From contig JAJTWR010000473.1 in assembly GCA_021613335.1 (NCBI GenBank), positions 1,000,001 to 1,064,000 on the forward strand: a stretch of DNA of 64,000 nt. Reading direction: 5' to 3'. The first letter of the stretch is position 1. Each line of letters starts with the position of its first letter. Below, piece after piece: positions 13,001-24,128 of the stretch. Made by a program: the position numbers and the translations under genes. The DNA comes from Whitmania pigra. Taxonomy: Eukaryota; Annelida; Clitellata; Hirudinida; Haemopidae. The notes beneath the pieces were generated by a model. That model saw nothing but the letters and a program-made list of their open reading frames with translations, had not been told where the DNA came from and did not search any database.

Positions 13001-13469
13001 TTTATTTTATAGAAATCGATGAATGTCTGATTCCTGAGATTTGTGATGAGACTTCTTCCTTTTGTCTTAACACATTTGAAGCCTACGTTTGTGCCTGTCG
13101 AGTTGGTTATGTGCCAGTGGACAACTTTACCTGTGAAATTAGTATGAAAACATTAACATTTCAACATCAAATATGTTTCTTGATATGTTTTATATCTGAA
13201 TAATATTTGTATTATAAATTGAAAAATTTATCGTTTTATATTTAGAAGGAGAAGACGAAGGAAATATGACGACTGAGGAAGATAGTTTAACTACGGCTGT
13301 TTATGATGAATACGATTCTGATAACATCTTTGAAGAATATTATACTTATGCTTTTATTTTATTTGTAGTACTTGTAGTTGGGGCCGTTTTCATTTCAATC
13401 CTCTGTAAAAGCAAGAACTTGCCTCCGTCTAACGTGACATCCCTGACTTCTGTATCGTCAACATCATAA
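10082..13469 (+). CDS. WSC/EGF-repeat transmembrane protein, gene 1 (12 exons, 581 aa)
   Basis: Exons: 10082-10289, 10390-10539, 10614-10747, 10987-11119, 11255-11368, 11655-11783, 11890-12006, 12078-12215, 12373-12510, 12785-12916, 13013-13141, 13246-13469. They sum to 1746 nt and join without a stop. Residues 1-20 are a signal peptide; 20-119 an unrecognised N-terminal domain; about 124-208 a WSC-like domain (YIGCY to FRFCGDD) cut by a phase-0 intron; 209-246 a WEC..CP.CP.GRKG module; 247-507 six EGF modules, five of them with D-x-D/N-EC calcium-binding starts; then an acidic stalk, one membrane helix (about 541-559) and a 20-residue tail rich in Ser/Thr. Intron 3 uses a GC donor. Start: the ATG at 10082 aligns with gene 2; an upstream in-frame ATG at 10049 is not conserved. 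Predicted type I surface protein; ligand unknown. Confidence 0.85.
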
Positions 13470-13636
13470 ATATATGTCATCGTCCTATTCATGTTTAACT
13501 GATTTATTTCTTACATCTTCAACCGTTTTATGTGCGAGATTCGTTTATTTGAAATAGAAAGTGTGACAAATTGTTTTGCATTTGATTTAATGAAACCAGT
13601 AGTAAATATGCGGGACATAGAGACATAGAATGATAA

Positions 13637-13730
13637 CAATAATGTAATAATAATAATAATAATATTAATAATAACAATAATAATAATAAAAAATAATAAT
13701 AATAAAAAATAATAATAAAAAAAATACTAA

Positions 13731-13780
<50 letters not shown>

Positions 13781-13781
13781 C

Positions 13782-13853
<72 letters not shown>
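13637..13853. repeat. Compound microsatellite (TAA)n then (GAT)41
   Basis: AT-rich TAA/AAT repeats (about 13637-13728) lead into an almost pure GAT array (13731-13853, about 41 units with one GAC interruption). The GAT tract runs straight into a truncated EGF exon at 13855, so it marks the left breakpoint of the downstream pseudogene. Confidence 0.95.
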
Positions 13854-13854
<1 letters not shown>

Positions 13855-14340
13855 GGAATATGTCTTGCGTTAATATACCTGGAAATTACTCATGCGAATG
13901 TCTAATTGGTTACCAGTTGTCAAGTCTAATCTATTGCTACGGTTAGTTGTTTTAAAGTTTGCTGATTTTAATTGACTTAAAATTGTAAAAGTTGACATTA
14001 TCAGAAATTATCTTAAAGATAACGTCTAATTTTCTTAACATAAAATTAAATAAAACATCTGTAATAAATGTAATTCATGCAATTAAGCGCTTTTGAATTC
14101 AGTCATTTATTTTTAACAAAAACGCTGATTTGTGATTCATTACATTACTTTTTAATGCTAACTGTGTCGCATTTTTCTAATCATTTAGACATTGACGATT
14201 GCCTCAACGTTACTTGTGACGAGAATGAAATTTGCGTGGATCTGATAGCAAATTACTCCTGTGAGTGCGATAAAGGCTACCGTAGAACTGATGGCAGTGT
14301 CAAATGTGAAGGTGATGTTGCTATCAATATGACTATTGTG

Positions 14341-15625
14341 CAGTGTAATTAATTACATTTTTTGGTAATTTTTACTTGTAAAAGTTAAAAAAAAATATTT
14401 TACTTTTACTTGTAACAAATTACTATTTTCGGTCATACTTTTAATTCGTTACCTTTTTGGCGCAAGACGTTACAAAGTAACATAAATAAAATTTTAGATT
14501 AGTTTATTTTATTTTAAAATTTTATTAAAATTCTAGATTGTTATTCTTTGGTTCGTTCGAAAATCTTCTTTCCGATCATCGCTCATTTGTTATTGTGGTT
14601 ATTGCCGGTCGTTTTTATTAAATCGGAAATTGTTTAGTCATACCGAAGCTTTTTTAATATATAATATTGTATACGTATAATAATATAAGATAAGATTTAA
14701 TATATCGTATTATGGATTCATTTGAAGCAAGTTTTTGTGTCGTTAGCGAAGATAAGAGGAACTAGGGTGAAGATAGTCCGTGGCCGTATTTTAACAAAAT
14801 ATTCAGATTTCAATCAAAGGAAAATCATATAGGTATGCATGCCTAATCTGCCAACAGAAAAAAAACTATATGTTCAGCGTATGAAGGTTCTTCATCTAAC
14901 TTGAAGAAGCACGTGGAACGCATGCATCCAACAGAATTTAAGGAATATGGTATATCTGTTGCCAACGGTTGTCAAGCTTCATGAGAAACTGGAAGCCAAA
15001 ATAGCATCTTCTAATGCAGCAATGGTGGACGAGCTGAAAGCATCTCATTCATCTGATGCTGACAGTGTTGAAGACAGTTTCTTCAATTGCACAAGGTCAA
15101 CTGATATTCTGATGCAGTATCTTCAAGACCGATCAGATGACATGAACATTATTTATCCAGTTGAACGCTCCTCAACAGCTAGTGCAGCTTTTGAACGTTT
15201 ATTCAGCTATGCTGGTATGAACAGTCTAAGGACCATAATGAGTGACAAACTATTCGAGGACTTAGTTATGTTAAAAATTAACAAATGTTTGTAATTGTAA
15301 TAAATAATAAAAGCACCAAAAGAATGCATTAGTTTAAATATTATTACTTAATGACTGTTAATACTAGCAGTTAATACCAATAATTGTTTTAACGTTAATA
15401 GAAACAATTCCTTTTAAATAATACGGAATGATGTATGATCACGGTAATGGCTGCATCAAAGTTACCTGTAATTTTTACTTAAAAGTAACTTTTTGATGCT
15501 GTAACTTTTTACTTTTACTTGAGTAACTTTTTGAGACAATACTCTTACTTATACTTAAGTAGCTTTTTGAGCTATTACTTTTATTTGTAACTAATTACCG
15601 AAATGAGGTAATTTTTACAACACTG
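14341..15625 (+). mobile_element. hAT element with BED-finger and dimerisation-domain remnants
   Basis: Begins CAGTGTAATTAATTAC and ends with the complement of CAGTGTTGTAAAAATTACC. It is flanked by the perfect 8-bp direct repeat CTATTGTG (14333-14340 and 15626-15633), the target-site size of hAT transposons. Inside, a degenerate frame near 14830-14940 keeps a BED zinc finger (CLICQQ, then SSNLKKHVERMHP). The frame 14947-15294 ends in a hAT C-terminal dimerisation domain (ASAAFERLFSYAG). The catalytic middle is missing, so this copy is non-autonomous. Confidence 0.88.
14947..15294 (+). pseudogene. Internally deleted hAT transposase, C-terminal part
   Basis: A 115-codon frame inside the hAT element. 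Residues about 73-112 match the hAT dimerisation region (S/T-A-x-x-ERLFS, then a basic Asn/Leu-rich end). The upstream BED-finger coding part is in a different, stop-containing frame, and the DDE/RNase-H-like core is absent. Broken transposase, presumed inactive. Confidence 0.75.
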
Positions 15626-16848
15626 CTATTGTGAATGCACCAAAAGTCCATGTGAAAGCAATTAATTCTTTTTGCGAAAACACGATAGGAAGCTTCACGC
15701 GCAAATGCACCTTTGGCTATTACGAAACAGTGCAACATATTTGCGCAGGTGAGATATCGATATAAATAGTATTATATCGTGATATCACGGATTTTGATAA
15801 TTTGAATTTTGTAGACGTGGATGAATGCAATGAGGTTTGGAGTTGCGACCAAGTGTCCACAGATTGCAAAAACTTGGAAGGAGACTACGAATGCACCTGC
15901 AAAGAAGGTTTCACCGAAGGAGTAGCAAAGTCTCCCAAAGGCAAATGCCACGGTTATTTTGCGATGTTCTCTCCTATTTTAATGATTATAAAAATGAACT
16001 TCAATTAGCAAAAAGTTAACAAAAATATCAAGTAAATGTAGATGCTCGTTTCCAATGTATGCTTAAATAAAAGAAGAAAAACAGAAAGGAAGAACTCCAG
16101 CTGATGGACACACCAATAGGAAGTATGAAGTTAATGGTAGAAATACCATTAAATTACAGAAGTAGTCCAGAGCTGATGAGGAACTCGTTATGTAGATGTT
16201 TGAAAAAATAATGATTGATTGAAAACATGATTTTTAAAAGTATTTTTCTTCACAAATAATTTGTTAATAATACTTTTAATTCACACTCACAAATCAAAAG
16301 ACATTGACGAATGTCTGTCATCAAGATGCCCCGATGGAATTTCGTGCGTCAACTCTATTGGTTCATATGACTGCCTCTGTCCAAATGAAACTATTAAAAG
16401 ATAATATGCCAATTTAATAGAATGCCAAGGTTTATAATTATAAATAATAATTTTAAAGAGTTGAAATAATAATTTTATTTACTGAGTACCATAACTTTTT
16501 GAAGATGCTTTAAATAAATATGCAGTAGATAGGATAATTTTCAGATATTGACGAATGTATTGAAGAAGGAGTTTGTGATGAAGCATCATCTTTTTGCCTT
16601 AATACCTTTAGCTTCTACGTTTGTGTTTGTCGATTAGGTTACGTGCCAGTCGACAATTTCACCTGCATTATCGGTAGGAATGGTTTTTGAATTTATTTGC
16701 TTTAGTACTTCCTTATGGTTAAGTACATCTCACGGTGACTAGAAAGATTGAACCCATTCCAAGTTGCATATTGGATACCTAACGTATTTTATCTAACAGC
16801 AATGCAACATTGGATATGCTGACTACGAAATCCTATGAAGAGGAAATC

Positions 16849-17357
16849 TTGTAGGACTTAATTTTGCTACTTCATAAAACAGGCCCGTAGTCAGAAAATG
16901 ATTTCATTTTTTTATTATTCAATTTTAATTTCAAAGTCAAATGATAATAATAATCATAAATAAAAATGGTTTTACAATTTTATTTTGTTATATAAATTAG
17001 TAAAATTTACAATGAAATTCTTTTTTTTAATATTTCGGGGGGGGGGGAGGTGGTGGTTTTGAAACCGTAACCTACCCCTTCCAAATATGGGCCTGCCCAG
17101 AATCTTAAACACAATTCTAAATTATTTGTAATTGTTGTAGTCGGTTGGTATGGAGCAAAGTATGGTTGCTAAGGTAATAAGACTTCATTAAAGTCAAATC
17201 TCTAAAAAGGATTTAAACCAACTTGTTTGTTAACAAAGTGTAAACAATTTTTAAACATTAAAACACGTAAAGTTCTTCAAATATTTTTTTTTCTAATTTC
17301 GAATTTCTAATTGGAATGACGTAATAACCTAATGTTTATTTCGCTTTACATGGCGAC
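16849..17357 (+). repeat. Start of second unit of the gene 1/gene 2 tandem duplication
   Basis: Sequence from 16849 follows 9562 onward closely (shared ACTTCATAAAACAGG, TTTGAAACCGTAACC, AATTGGAATGACGTAATAAC). The duplicated unit is about 7.29 kb (9562-16848) and the second copy runs to about 20900, carrying gene 2. At the junction the interrupted pseudogene last exon GAAGAGGAA meets ATCTTGTAGG with only a few bases of shared sequence. Confidence 0.9.
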
Positions 17358-20300
17358 ATGCGCATTTGCCGCTTGAATTTCATTCTTTTAACATCAATCT
17401 CTTTAATATCCGGCAAGCTTAAGTTTTATTTCATAGATGACGACGGAAAAAGGATAGAAACTGAAACTTTTGAGGGACTTCCATACTCGAATATTAAAAA
17501 ATTAGTCGTTGATTTTGGGTCTACATTTTACTTGGCAAATGTAGTAGATTCACTCGGTGACGGTACGCTATTAACTCCGGTTTACTATTAAATCGACAAC
17601 TAGGATAAACTAATTAATTTTACAATTAACTTAAATAAAACTTAAATATCTTTCTTTAAGAGGAATTTGGCACAAGTTACTACATTAACGGCTCCACGCC
17701 AATATTAACAAGATGTCCAATACGTGAAGGATTTCGCTGTGAACGAATTACTAGACTATTTATATTAAAAGGCGAAAATTTACAACGTAAATACAGATTC
17801 GTTGGCTACTGTAAGCATTTAGACATTCTTGTTGTCACTGTAAAATTGAATGACTTTAACAACAACAATGGCAATTTTTTCTTTGTATTAGATACGAATA
17901 CAGATAAATATATTGGATGCTTCAGAACAAACATGACGCCAATTGCAGCTGTTGAAAGTAACATGGATAAATGCGTGGAAAAGTGTTTCAATCAAGCGAA
18001 CACTCCAATTTATGCTATGAGCAAAGCAAGAAATAGTTTTTGTTTCAAAACAATACAATGTGATTTAAAAATATACTGGAATAATTTTAATGAACTACTG
18101 AAATGGCTTCATTAGTTTAACTGTTTTACTATTTATTGGAAGCCTTTACATATTTGTAGAACCATTTACGTCGAAATATTTTAGAATTATTAATTTTGCA
18201 TGTAATAAGCATTAATCGTGGTGTTCCATAACCTTGGAAGTAAGTTTTCCTGATGATGTTACAGAGAAAATGCATCTGCCTTGGAGATACTTCTGACTTA
18301 TTACCCGCTAGACTGGAAATATGCCGATCACCATGTTCAATAACAAGAACTTTCCGATTTTGTGGAGACGATAACTATTACTCTCTCTATTCGTTAAGTT
18401 AATGTTGCTCTAAATGATTGGTGATTCGAGATTTGAGACTGCATTCATTATTTATACGAAGCTTAAGCTTTGAACCATAGTAACGCTTACACGTGAAATT
18501 CTGCAAGTTTTCATCAATTTGTAGGATCTTGGGGCAAAGATCCTAATGTTTACGAACCATCATGGGAATGTATATTTGAAAATACAAGCTGTCCGTTATG
18601 CCCAGCAGGAAGGAAGGGTATTAGTTGCGAAATCATTGGTAATTCTTGTTTTCACAATATCATTTCACTTTAGATTGTATTTTAACAATTCTTTTGATAA
18701 TGCCTAATTAAGTTAGCTACTTATTAATAATTAACCAAAACTAAAGTAAATTAGTATTAATTACAGTGAATTATTTTTTGGCAATCTACAAAAGTTTATG
18801 TCGTTGTAATGGGTGACATTGATAAAATTTATGCTTGTTATCTCAAGCTTAAACATTTTGTTACATCATAGATTATTTTTTATGAAACATATTTTTTTTA
18901 GATTGTTCTGAAAATAATGGCAACTGTGGTGACATGGAGTGTCAGACTTTAGTCCATAGGGGATATATAACAGTGGCGGTATGCATTTGCAAGCAGGGAT
19001 ATTATTTTGACAATATAAGTAATTGCCATGGTAAGGTCTTAAAAGCATTGATTTATAAACTAAATAATTAATTTAGTAACTAATTAATTCACATAATGAT
19101 ACTTTCATAATTTCATTCCCTGTTTTTTGTAATGCAGATGTCAATGAATGTCTCAAGAATCCTTGCAGTGCAGGAGTGAGGTGCGTTAATACGAATGGAA
19201 GTTACTACTGTGGTTGCGGAGCAGGATACGACAGTATAGAAGACAAATGTGTTGGTGAGATGCTTAAGCAGTTCGTTCTAAATATTTGAGTCTGCAACCA
19301 ATAAGCGTTTATTTTTACTATCTAATAGATGTGGACGAATGCAGATTGGCAGAAAGTTGTGACGGAAGCAGTTCTGTTTGTGAAAACTTGGATGGAGGTT
19401 ATGAATGTCATTGTAAAATTGGTTATATGAGACAGGAATCGGATTCTCTCAATAGGAGATGTCAAGGTTAATTTTAAATAAAATCTTATGTTGGACAAAG
19501 TCAATAAAATGTTGCCAATAATTTGTTGTTTTTATCGTAATTAAATTGTCCTTTAGATGATCAATATGATTCAATTACGTTTTTCAATGGTGAAATATTA
19601 ATACAATTCGTATTTATTTAGATGTCGATGAATGTACATTAATAACAAGTTGTGACCAAAATACTACCTATTGTAACAACTTTGCTGGAGATTTTGAATG
19701 TCTCTGTAAAGAGGGTTACATTAGAATGACATCAAAATCTTATAAAAGCCATTGCTATGGTTATAATTTATTAAATAACTTTAAAAACTGCCATACGCTT
19801 AGTTAAATATCTAAATACCAAAATTTATAAATTCAAGAAAGTACATAACTTCAGATAATGCTTGCTTCATTTTTGTCACTCATGTTTGGGTGACTATTAA
19901 CCTTTCATGAATCTTGAGATATTTGCCTTATTTTTTAAACTACTGCTGTGTTATAAATCGTTTGAAGTAAAAAAAAATTATTTGCTGAATTTTCTTAATT
20001 TATTTAAGATTCTTAACTGATTAAATCTTAGATGAAGATGAATGTATGCAACGAGATAAATGTCCACACGGCATCCAGTGTGTCAACTCGATTGGTTCGT
20101 ATGACTGTATGTGTCCTAGAGGGACTAAAAAAGTCACGTACACGCACATTGTTGTATGCGAAGGTAAATCGGAAACTAACACAAACAAAATCGCAAAAAT
20201 TCTTTTCATACCGTAAAACCCAATCGAAGCAAGCATTTTTTTAAAATTTTATTTTATAGAAATCGATGAATGCCTGATTCCTGAGATTTGTGATGAGACT

Positions 20301-20716
20301 ACTTCCTTCTGTCTTAACACATTTGAAGCCTACGTTTGTGCCTGTCGAGTTGGTTATGTGCCAGTGGACAACTTTACCTGTGAAATTAGTATGAAAACAT
20401 TAACATTTCTACATCAAATTTGTTTCTTAATATGTTTTATATCTGAATAATATTTGTATTATAAATTGAAAAATTTATCGTTTTATATTTAGAAGGAGAA
20501 GACGAAGGAAATATGACGACTGAGGAAGATAGTTTAACTACGGCTGTTTATGATGAATACGATTCTGATAACATCTTTGAAGAATATTATACTTATGCTT
20601 TTATTTTATTTGTAATAGCTGTAGTTGGGGCTATTTTCATTACAATCCTCTGTAAAAGCAAAAATTTGCCTCCGTCAAACTTGACATCCCTGACTTCTGT
20701 ATCGTCAACTTCATAA
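17358..20716 (+). CDS. WSC/EGF-repeat transmembrane protein, gene 2 (12 exons, 580 aa)
   Basis: Near-identical tandem duplicate of gene 1. Exons: 17358-17562, 17661-17810, 17892-18025, 18265-18397, 18525-18638, 18902-19030, 19138-19254, 19329-19466, 19622-19759, 20032-20163, 20260-20388, 20493-20716, total 1743 nt with an uninterrupted frame. Domain order is as in gene 1: signal peptide, unknown N-terminal domain, WSC-like, Cys-rich module, six EGF modules, acidic stalk, membrane helix with a slightly changed core (FVIAVVGAIFITI), short Ser/Thr tail. Intron 3 again has the GC donor (AAA/GCAAGA). The intron 1 donor is GTACGC, weaker than gene 1's GTAAGC. The open frame and many silent or conservative differences suggest both copies are still under constraint. 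Confidence 0.85.
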
Positions 20717-20879
20717 ATATATGTCATCGTCTTATTCATGTTTAACTGATTTATTTCTTACATCTTCAAGCGTTTTATGTGCGAGATTCGTTTATTTGAA
20801 ATAGAAAGTGTGACAACTTGTTTTGCATTTGATTTAATGAAACCAGTAGTAAATAGGCGAGACGCAGAGACATAGAATG

Positions 20880-20935
20880 ATAATAATAATAGTAGTAATA
20901 ATAATAATAACAGTTATAATAATAATAATTTCAAT
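20880..20935. repeat. (TAA)n-like microsatellite at end of duplicated block
   Basis: Degenerate TAATAATAATAG units, homologous to the TAA tract at 13637. It marks where similarity between the gene 1 and gene 2 units stops. Confidence 0.7.
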
Positions 20936-21060
20936 TATACGTGACTTAGACTTTAGTCAATACTTAAATTATATTTAATCCGTTTGCTGCCCCTGGACAC
21001 ACCGATGTCTTTTGTTTTTTCGCAATTGTGTTAGTTAGTGGTCCAATTGGCCCTTTTTAT
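20932..21060 (+). mobile_element. 5'-truncated LINE 3' end
   Basis: About 130 bp that match the 3' end of the LINE at 37243-38400: shared GTGACTTAGACTTTAGTCAA, GATGTCTTTTGTTTTTTCGC and GGTCCAATTGG. Only the last codons and 3' UTR remain. Its position right after the microsatellite suggests insertion or breakage there. Confidence 0.75.
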
Positions 21061-21431
21061 TTACATAATCCATAGTTTTATGTTCGCTACGTTTATATGA
21101 AAACAAAATATCCAGAAAGTGTGGGAAAGTTTTATGCTTACTAATAGTAGTTAATAATTTTAATTTATTTTGATACAACACATTATTTTTCTTAATTTAA
21201 ATTCATATTAAGAAATGGAACGCTTAATCATTTTGTTTTAATCTTGAATAATTTTCCTCATAACTGGTGCTGAATTCAAATTCGATTTTTAAAGTAATTT
21301 TTCTAATTGGGCATAAAAAAAATTTTAGAAACAAATTCACCTTAAAACAAATTTTAATTATTAAAAATAAAATTTTGTAAGTAACTTGCCCAAATAGAGA
21401 ATTCAGAACCAAACTTACAGCTTTTCAACCA

Positions 21432-23722
21432 CCTGACAAATGAGAACTAGGAGACCATAAGTAAGGAATATATAAAGTACAGTCTAGATATTTTTAATAG
21501 TTATATTTAATTATTTGCATAAGTATATTCATTATTTTTCTGTTTCATAATTACATAATAATTCAGTTTACGACAAATATAAATCTATGAAAACTTGGTT
21601 TAAAATTTCATCGTAAGTATACATAAGTATATTTATTATTTTTCTGCTTCGAATAATTCTGTTTACGACAAATATAAATCTGTGAAAACTTGGCTTTAAA
21701 ACCTAAATCAAATAATTGATAGTTTTGATTAAGTTTTATTTTGTTATCATAGCAAATGCTTTTTCCTGTTTAAAATTCATTTAATAATTGCTTCAGATGT
21801 TTTTAAAAATTATTTTACAAAAAATGTGAAGCAAATACCAATTACTTGATACAATGAAAATCCGACAAGGACGAATCTGCTGAAAATGTAAAACTTTGAT
21901 TACAGAGCCTAAACTTCAAACAGTTAACGTATAAACATGCTGAAAAGACTGCTAAGAAGACAATACAATCAAAATGATATCAGGGTGGGTTGAAAAGAAA
22001 GCTTTGATTGCTCTTCAAAAGATTTCGTAGTTAGCAATCCTGCGTTTTCATCTCTTCCTTCTCTTTGACGTTTTCAAAAATTTTAGACTCAAAAACTCAA
22101 CTCATAATGTTACAGTACATTACACTCAATTACTCTAATTCAGAGCTATTCCCAGTAACATTTTCAAGGATGCCGGCTAAAACCGGTCCACATGATGTAC
22201 GTGATTGTACCCCTTCTCTGGCATTTCTTGCTAAATAGCACATAACTGAGGATGTTAGTTATAAAAATGCTGACAAAATAATGATTTAAAAAAAAGATGC
22301 ATGTCACGTAAGAAAAAAATAAAACATGATTTACTGGGTCATTTGAAGTCTTGGAAACTTACTAACTAGTGTAACTATACAGTTTAATGTAACTTTATAT
22401 ATATAACTTGTCCCTAAATTAATTTATCCCTACATTTGACTTGCCCAAATGGTCTAAAATATTATTGAAAATCAAACAAACAAAGACCAATTTTGCTCAT
22501 TGTGTAATTTAAATGAGATAATTCCGTGAATTTTTTTTTTATATTTATTATTTCAATATTATTGCTAAGAATTTCAACAAATAACGACAGAAATTTTCCG
22601 CAAACAAACAGCAAACATCTCTATAATTATTGTTGTGATAAAAACTTATAATAAAGTCAATCAAATTGTAAAGTCATAGCAAATGTAATTACATGGAAAA
22701 TAAATTACATTTTAACTCTAATAAATTTTAAATGCATTTAAAAAACTCTAATAAATTTTGAAGTTAGTTTCTTTATAGAGCATTTATTTTGTTACTCCTG
22801 GAACTGTAACTGTTTTATGCGATTCCTCAAATCATATATAAATATATTTTATTAATAGGACCACAACTTATCCGTCTAAGTCTGTCGTTATCAATTAAAT
22901 AATCTTGTCTTTCAAATGCCGAAATTAAACATAAAGCTGTCTTTGACAATAAAATTATAAAATAAATAATATTGGCCAGCATAGAGTGAAAGTTTAAAGC
23001 TCCACGGTTTATATGGAATACATTTATTATTCCTTAATAAATAAATTAGACGATTAGACAACTTTTCGACAAAACGACCCAAAAACAATAAAACAATTAT
23101 CAACTAATCGATACTTCCTAAATCTGCCAAATATGCTGAGGACTTTAAGCTTTCTTCAGAGTGACGAATTTTCAAATAGGAGAAATAAAAACATGTTGCA
23201 ATGACTGTGAAGAGAGCAATTAAACCCAAAAGTAACGAAAGGCGTCTCGAAAGAGGAGACTGTGATTCCTCTTCAAAGGATTTCGTAGTCAGCATATCCT
23301 GCGTTTCCATATTTTCCTCCACTTTGATGTCTGCAAACATTTCAGCCACATTTACTGACTAACTCACAAAGATGCATTGCATTAATATAAAATACGTTAG
23401 GTATCCAATATGCAACTAGATTATTTGGGTTCAATCTTTGTAGCCATCGTGAGATGTAATTAATCATAAAGAAATACTAAAGCAATTCCTTTATTTATTG
23501 AGAGGAGTGTACTAAAGCAAATAAATTCAAAAACCATTCCTACCGATAATGCAGGTGAAATTGTCGACTGGCACGTAACCTACTCGACAGACACAAACGT
23601 AGAAGCTAAAAGCATTAAGGCAAAAAGATGATGCTTCATCACAAACTCCTTGTACAACACATTCGTCGATATCTGAAAATTATCCTATCTATATTTAAAG
23701 GATCTTGAAAATGATATGGTAC
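21432..23722 (-). repeat. Left arm of a large inverted repeat
   Basis: This block is the reverse complement of 31316-33685 plus 35559-35610. The right arm is interrupted by an LTR element (33686-35558) and has about 250 bp of extra intron sequence. Similarity is high through exons, 3' UTR and flank; a 192-bp stretch of non-coding 3' sequence (22912-23103) translates identically to 32189-32380. The arms lie about 7.6 kb apart and enclose gene 3 except for its last two exons. Confidence 0.9.
23104..23672 (-). pseudogene. Inverted 3' fragment of a WSC/EGF transmembrane gene (two exons)
   Basis: On the minus strand, an EGF exon (23544-23672, DIDECVVQGVCDE start) is followed by the last exon (23330-23104) with acidic stalk, membrane helix LSLLLGLIALFTVIA and C-terminus DLGSID. 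Both exons are open and keep splice sites, but nothing upstream of 23722 continues the gene. It differs from gene 3's last exon by only a few residues. It is an orphan fragment in the inverted repeat arm, with no promoter or signal peptide. Confidence 0.85.
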
Positions 23723-23734
23723 CATACATATCAT

Positions 23735-24020
23735 TAGTATCCCTAGCCCAAAAATATCGGCGATACAAATACCGATATTCAAAAAGCAGTGCTGCGCAGT
23801 ACATTAGTAGTGTGATTACATGTAATTCGTTACTGTAATTAATTACTATTTTTGTAATTTTTACTTGTGACAATTACAGAAAAATTTTATGTGCTTTTAC
23901 TTGTAACAAATTAATATTTTTTGTCATATTTTTACTTCGTAACGTTTTTGGCACAAGGCATTACAAAGTAACCTAAAGAAAATTAAAAATTAGTTGAATT
24001 TTGTTTTAAAATACAAGTTA
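23735..24020 (+). mobile_element. hAT-type terminal sequences, solo ends
   Basis: Two remnants lie side by side. 23735-23795 carries the TATCGGCGATAC motif also found at 36160-36245. 23808-24015 (TGTGATTACATGTAATTCG, then ATTTTTACTTG and CATTACAAAGTAAC) matches the left end of the hAT at 14341. No transposase is present. They sit directly before the promoter of gene 3. Confidence 0.55.
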
Positions 24021-24128
24021 TGTAAAATGCTAGATTTTATGCTATTTATTAATAGTTAATATATTCGGTAAGTCTCCAAGACCGCGAATGACGAAAAAAA
24101 CGCATGTTTTATTTATTTCTTACGAGAC

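Larger units (their letters stand above)
13855..16848 (+). pseudogene. Headless EGF/transmembrane family pseudogene between genes 1 and 2
   Basis: Remains of the 3' half of a gene 7-like copy, with no signal peptide, WSC domain or promoter. Exons still visible: a truncated EGF exon (13855-13941), an intact EGF (14189-14311), an EGF without its acceptor and with an in-frame TAA (about 15634-15748), an intact EGF (15815-15952), an EGF with a TAA near 16400 (16301-16429) and an intact EGF (16545-16673). The last exon is cut after about 35 bp at 16848, where sequence homologous to 9562 begins. A hAT element (14341-15625) separates the second and third exons. Two stops plus missing ends make it non-functional as a family member. 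Confidence 0.85.

Noticed and set aside
22912..23103. Identical 63-codon frames at 22912-23103 (-) and 32189-32380 (+) as a conserved peptide
   Set aside because: They begin right after the stop codon of the last exon and lie in 3' UTR. Identity comes from the inverted repeat; the other paralogues do not keep the frame.
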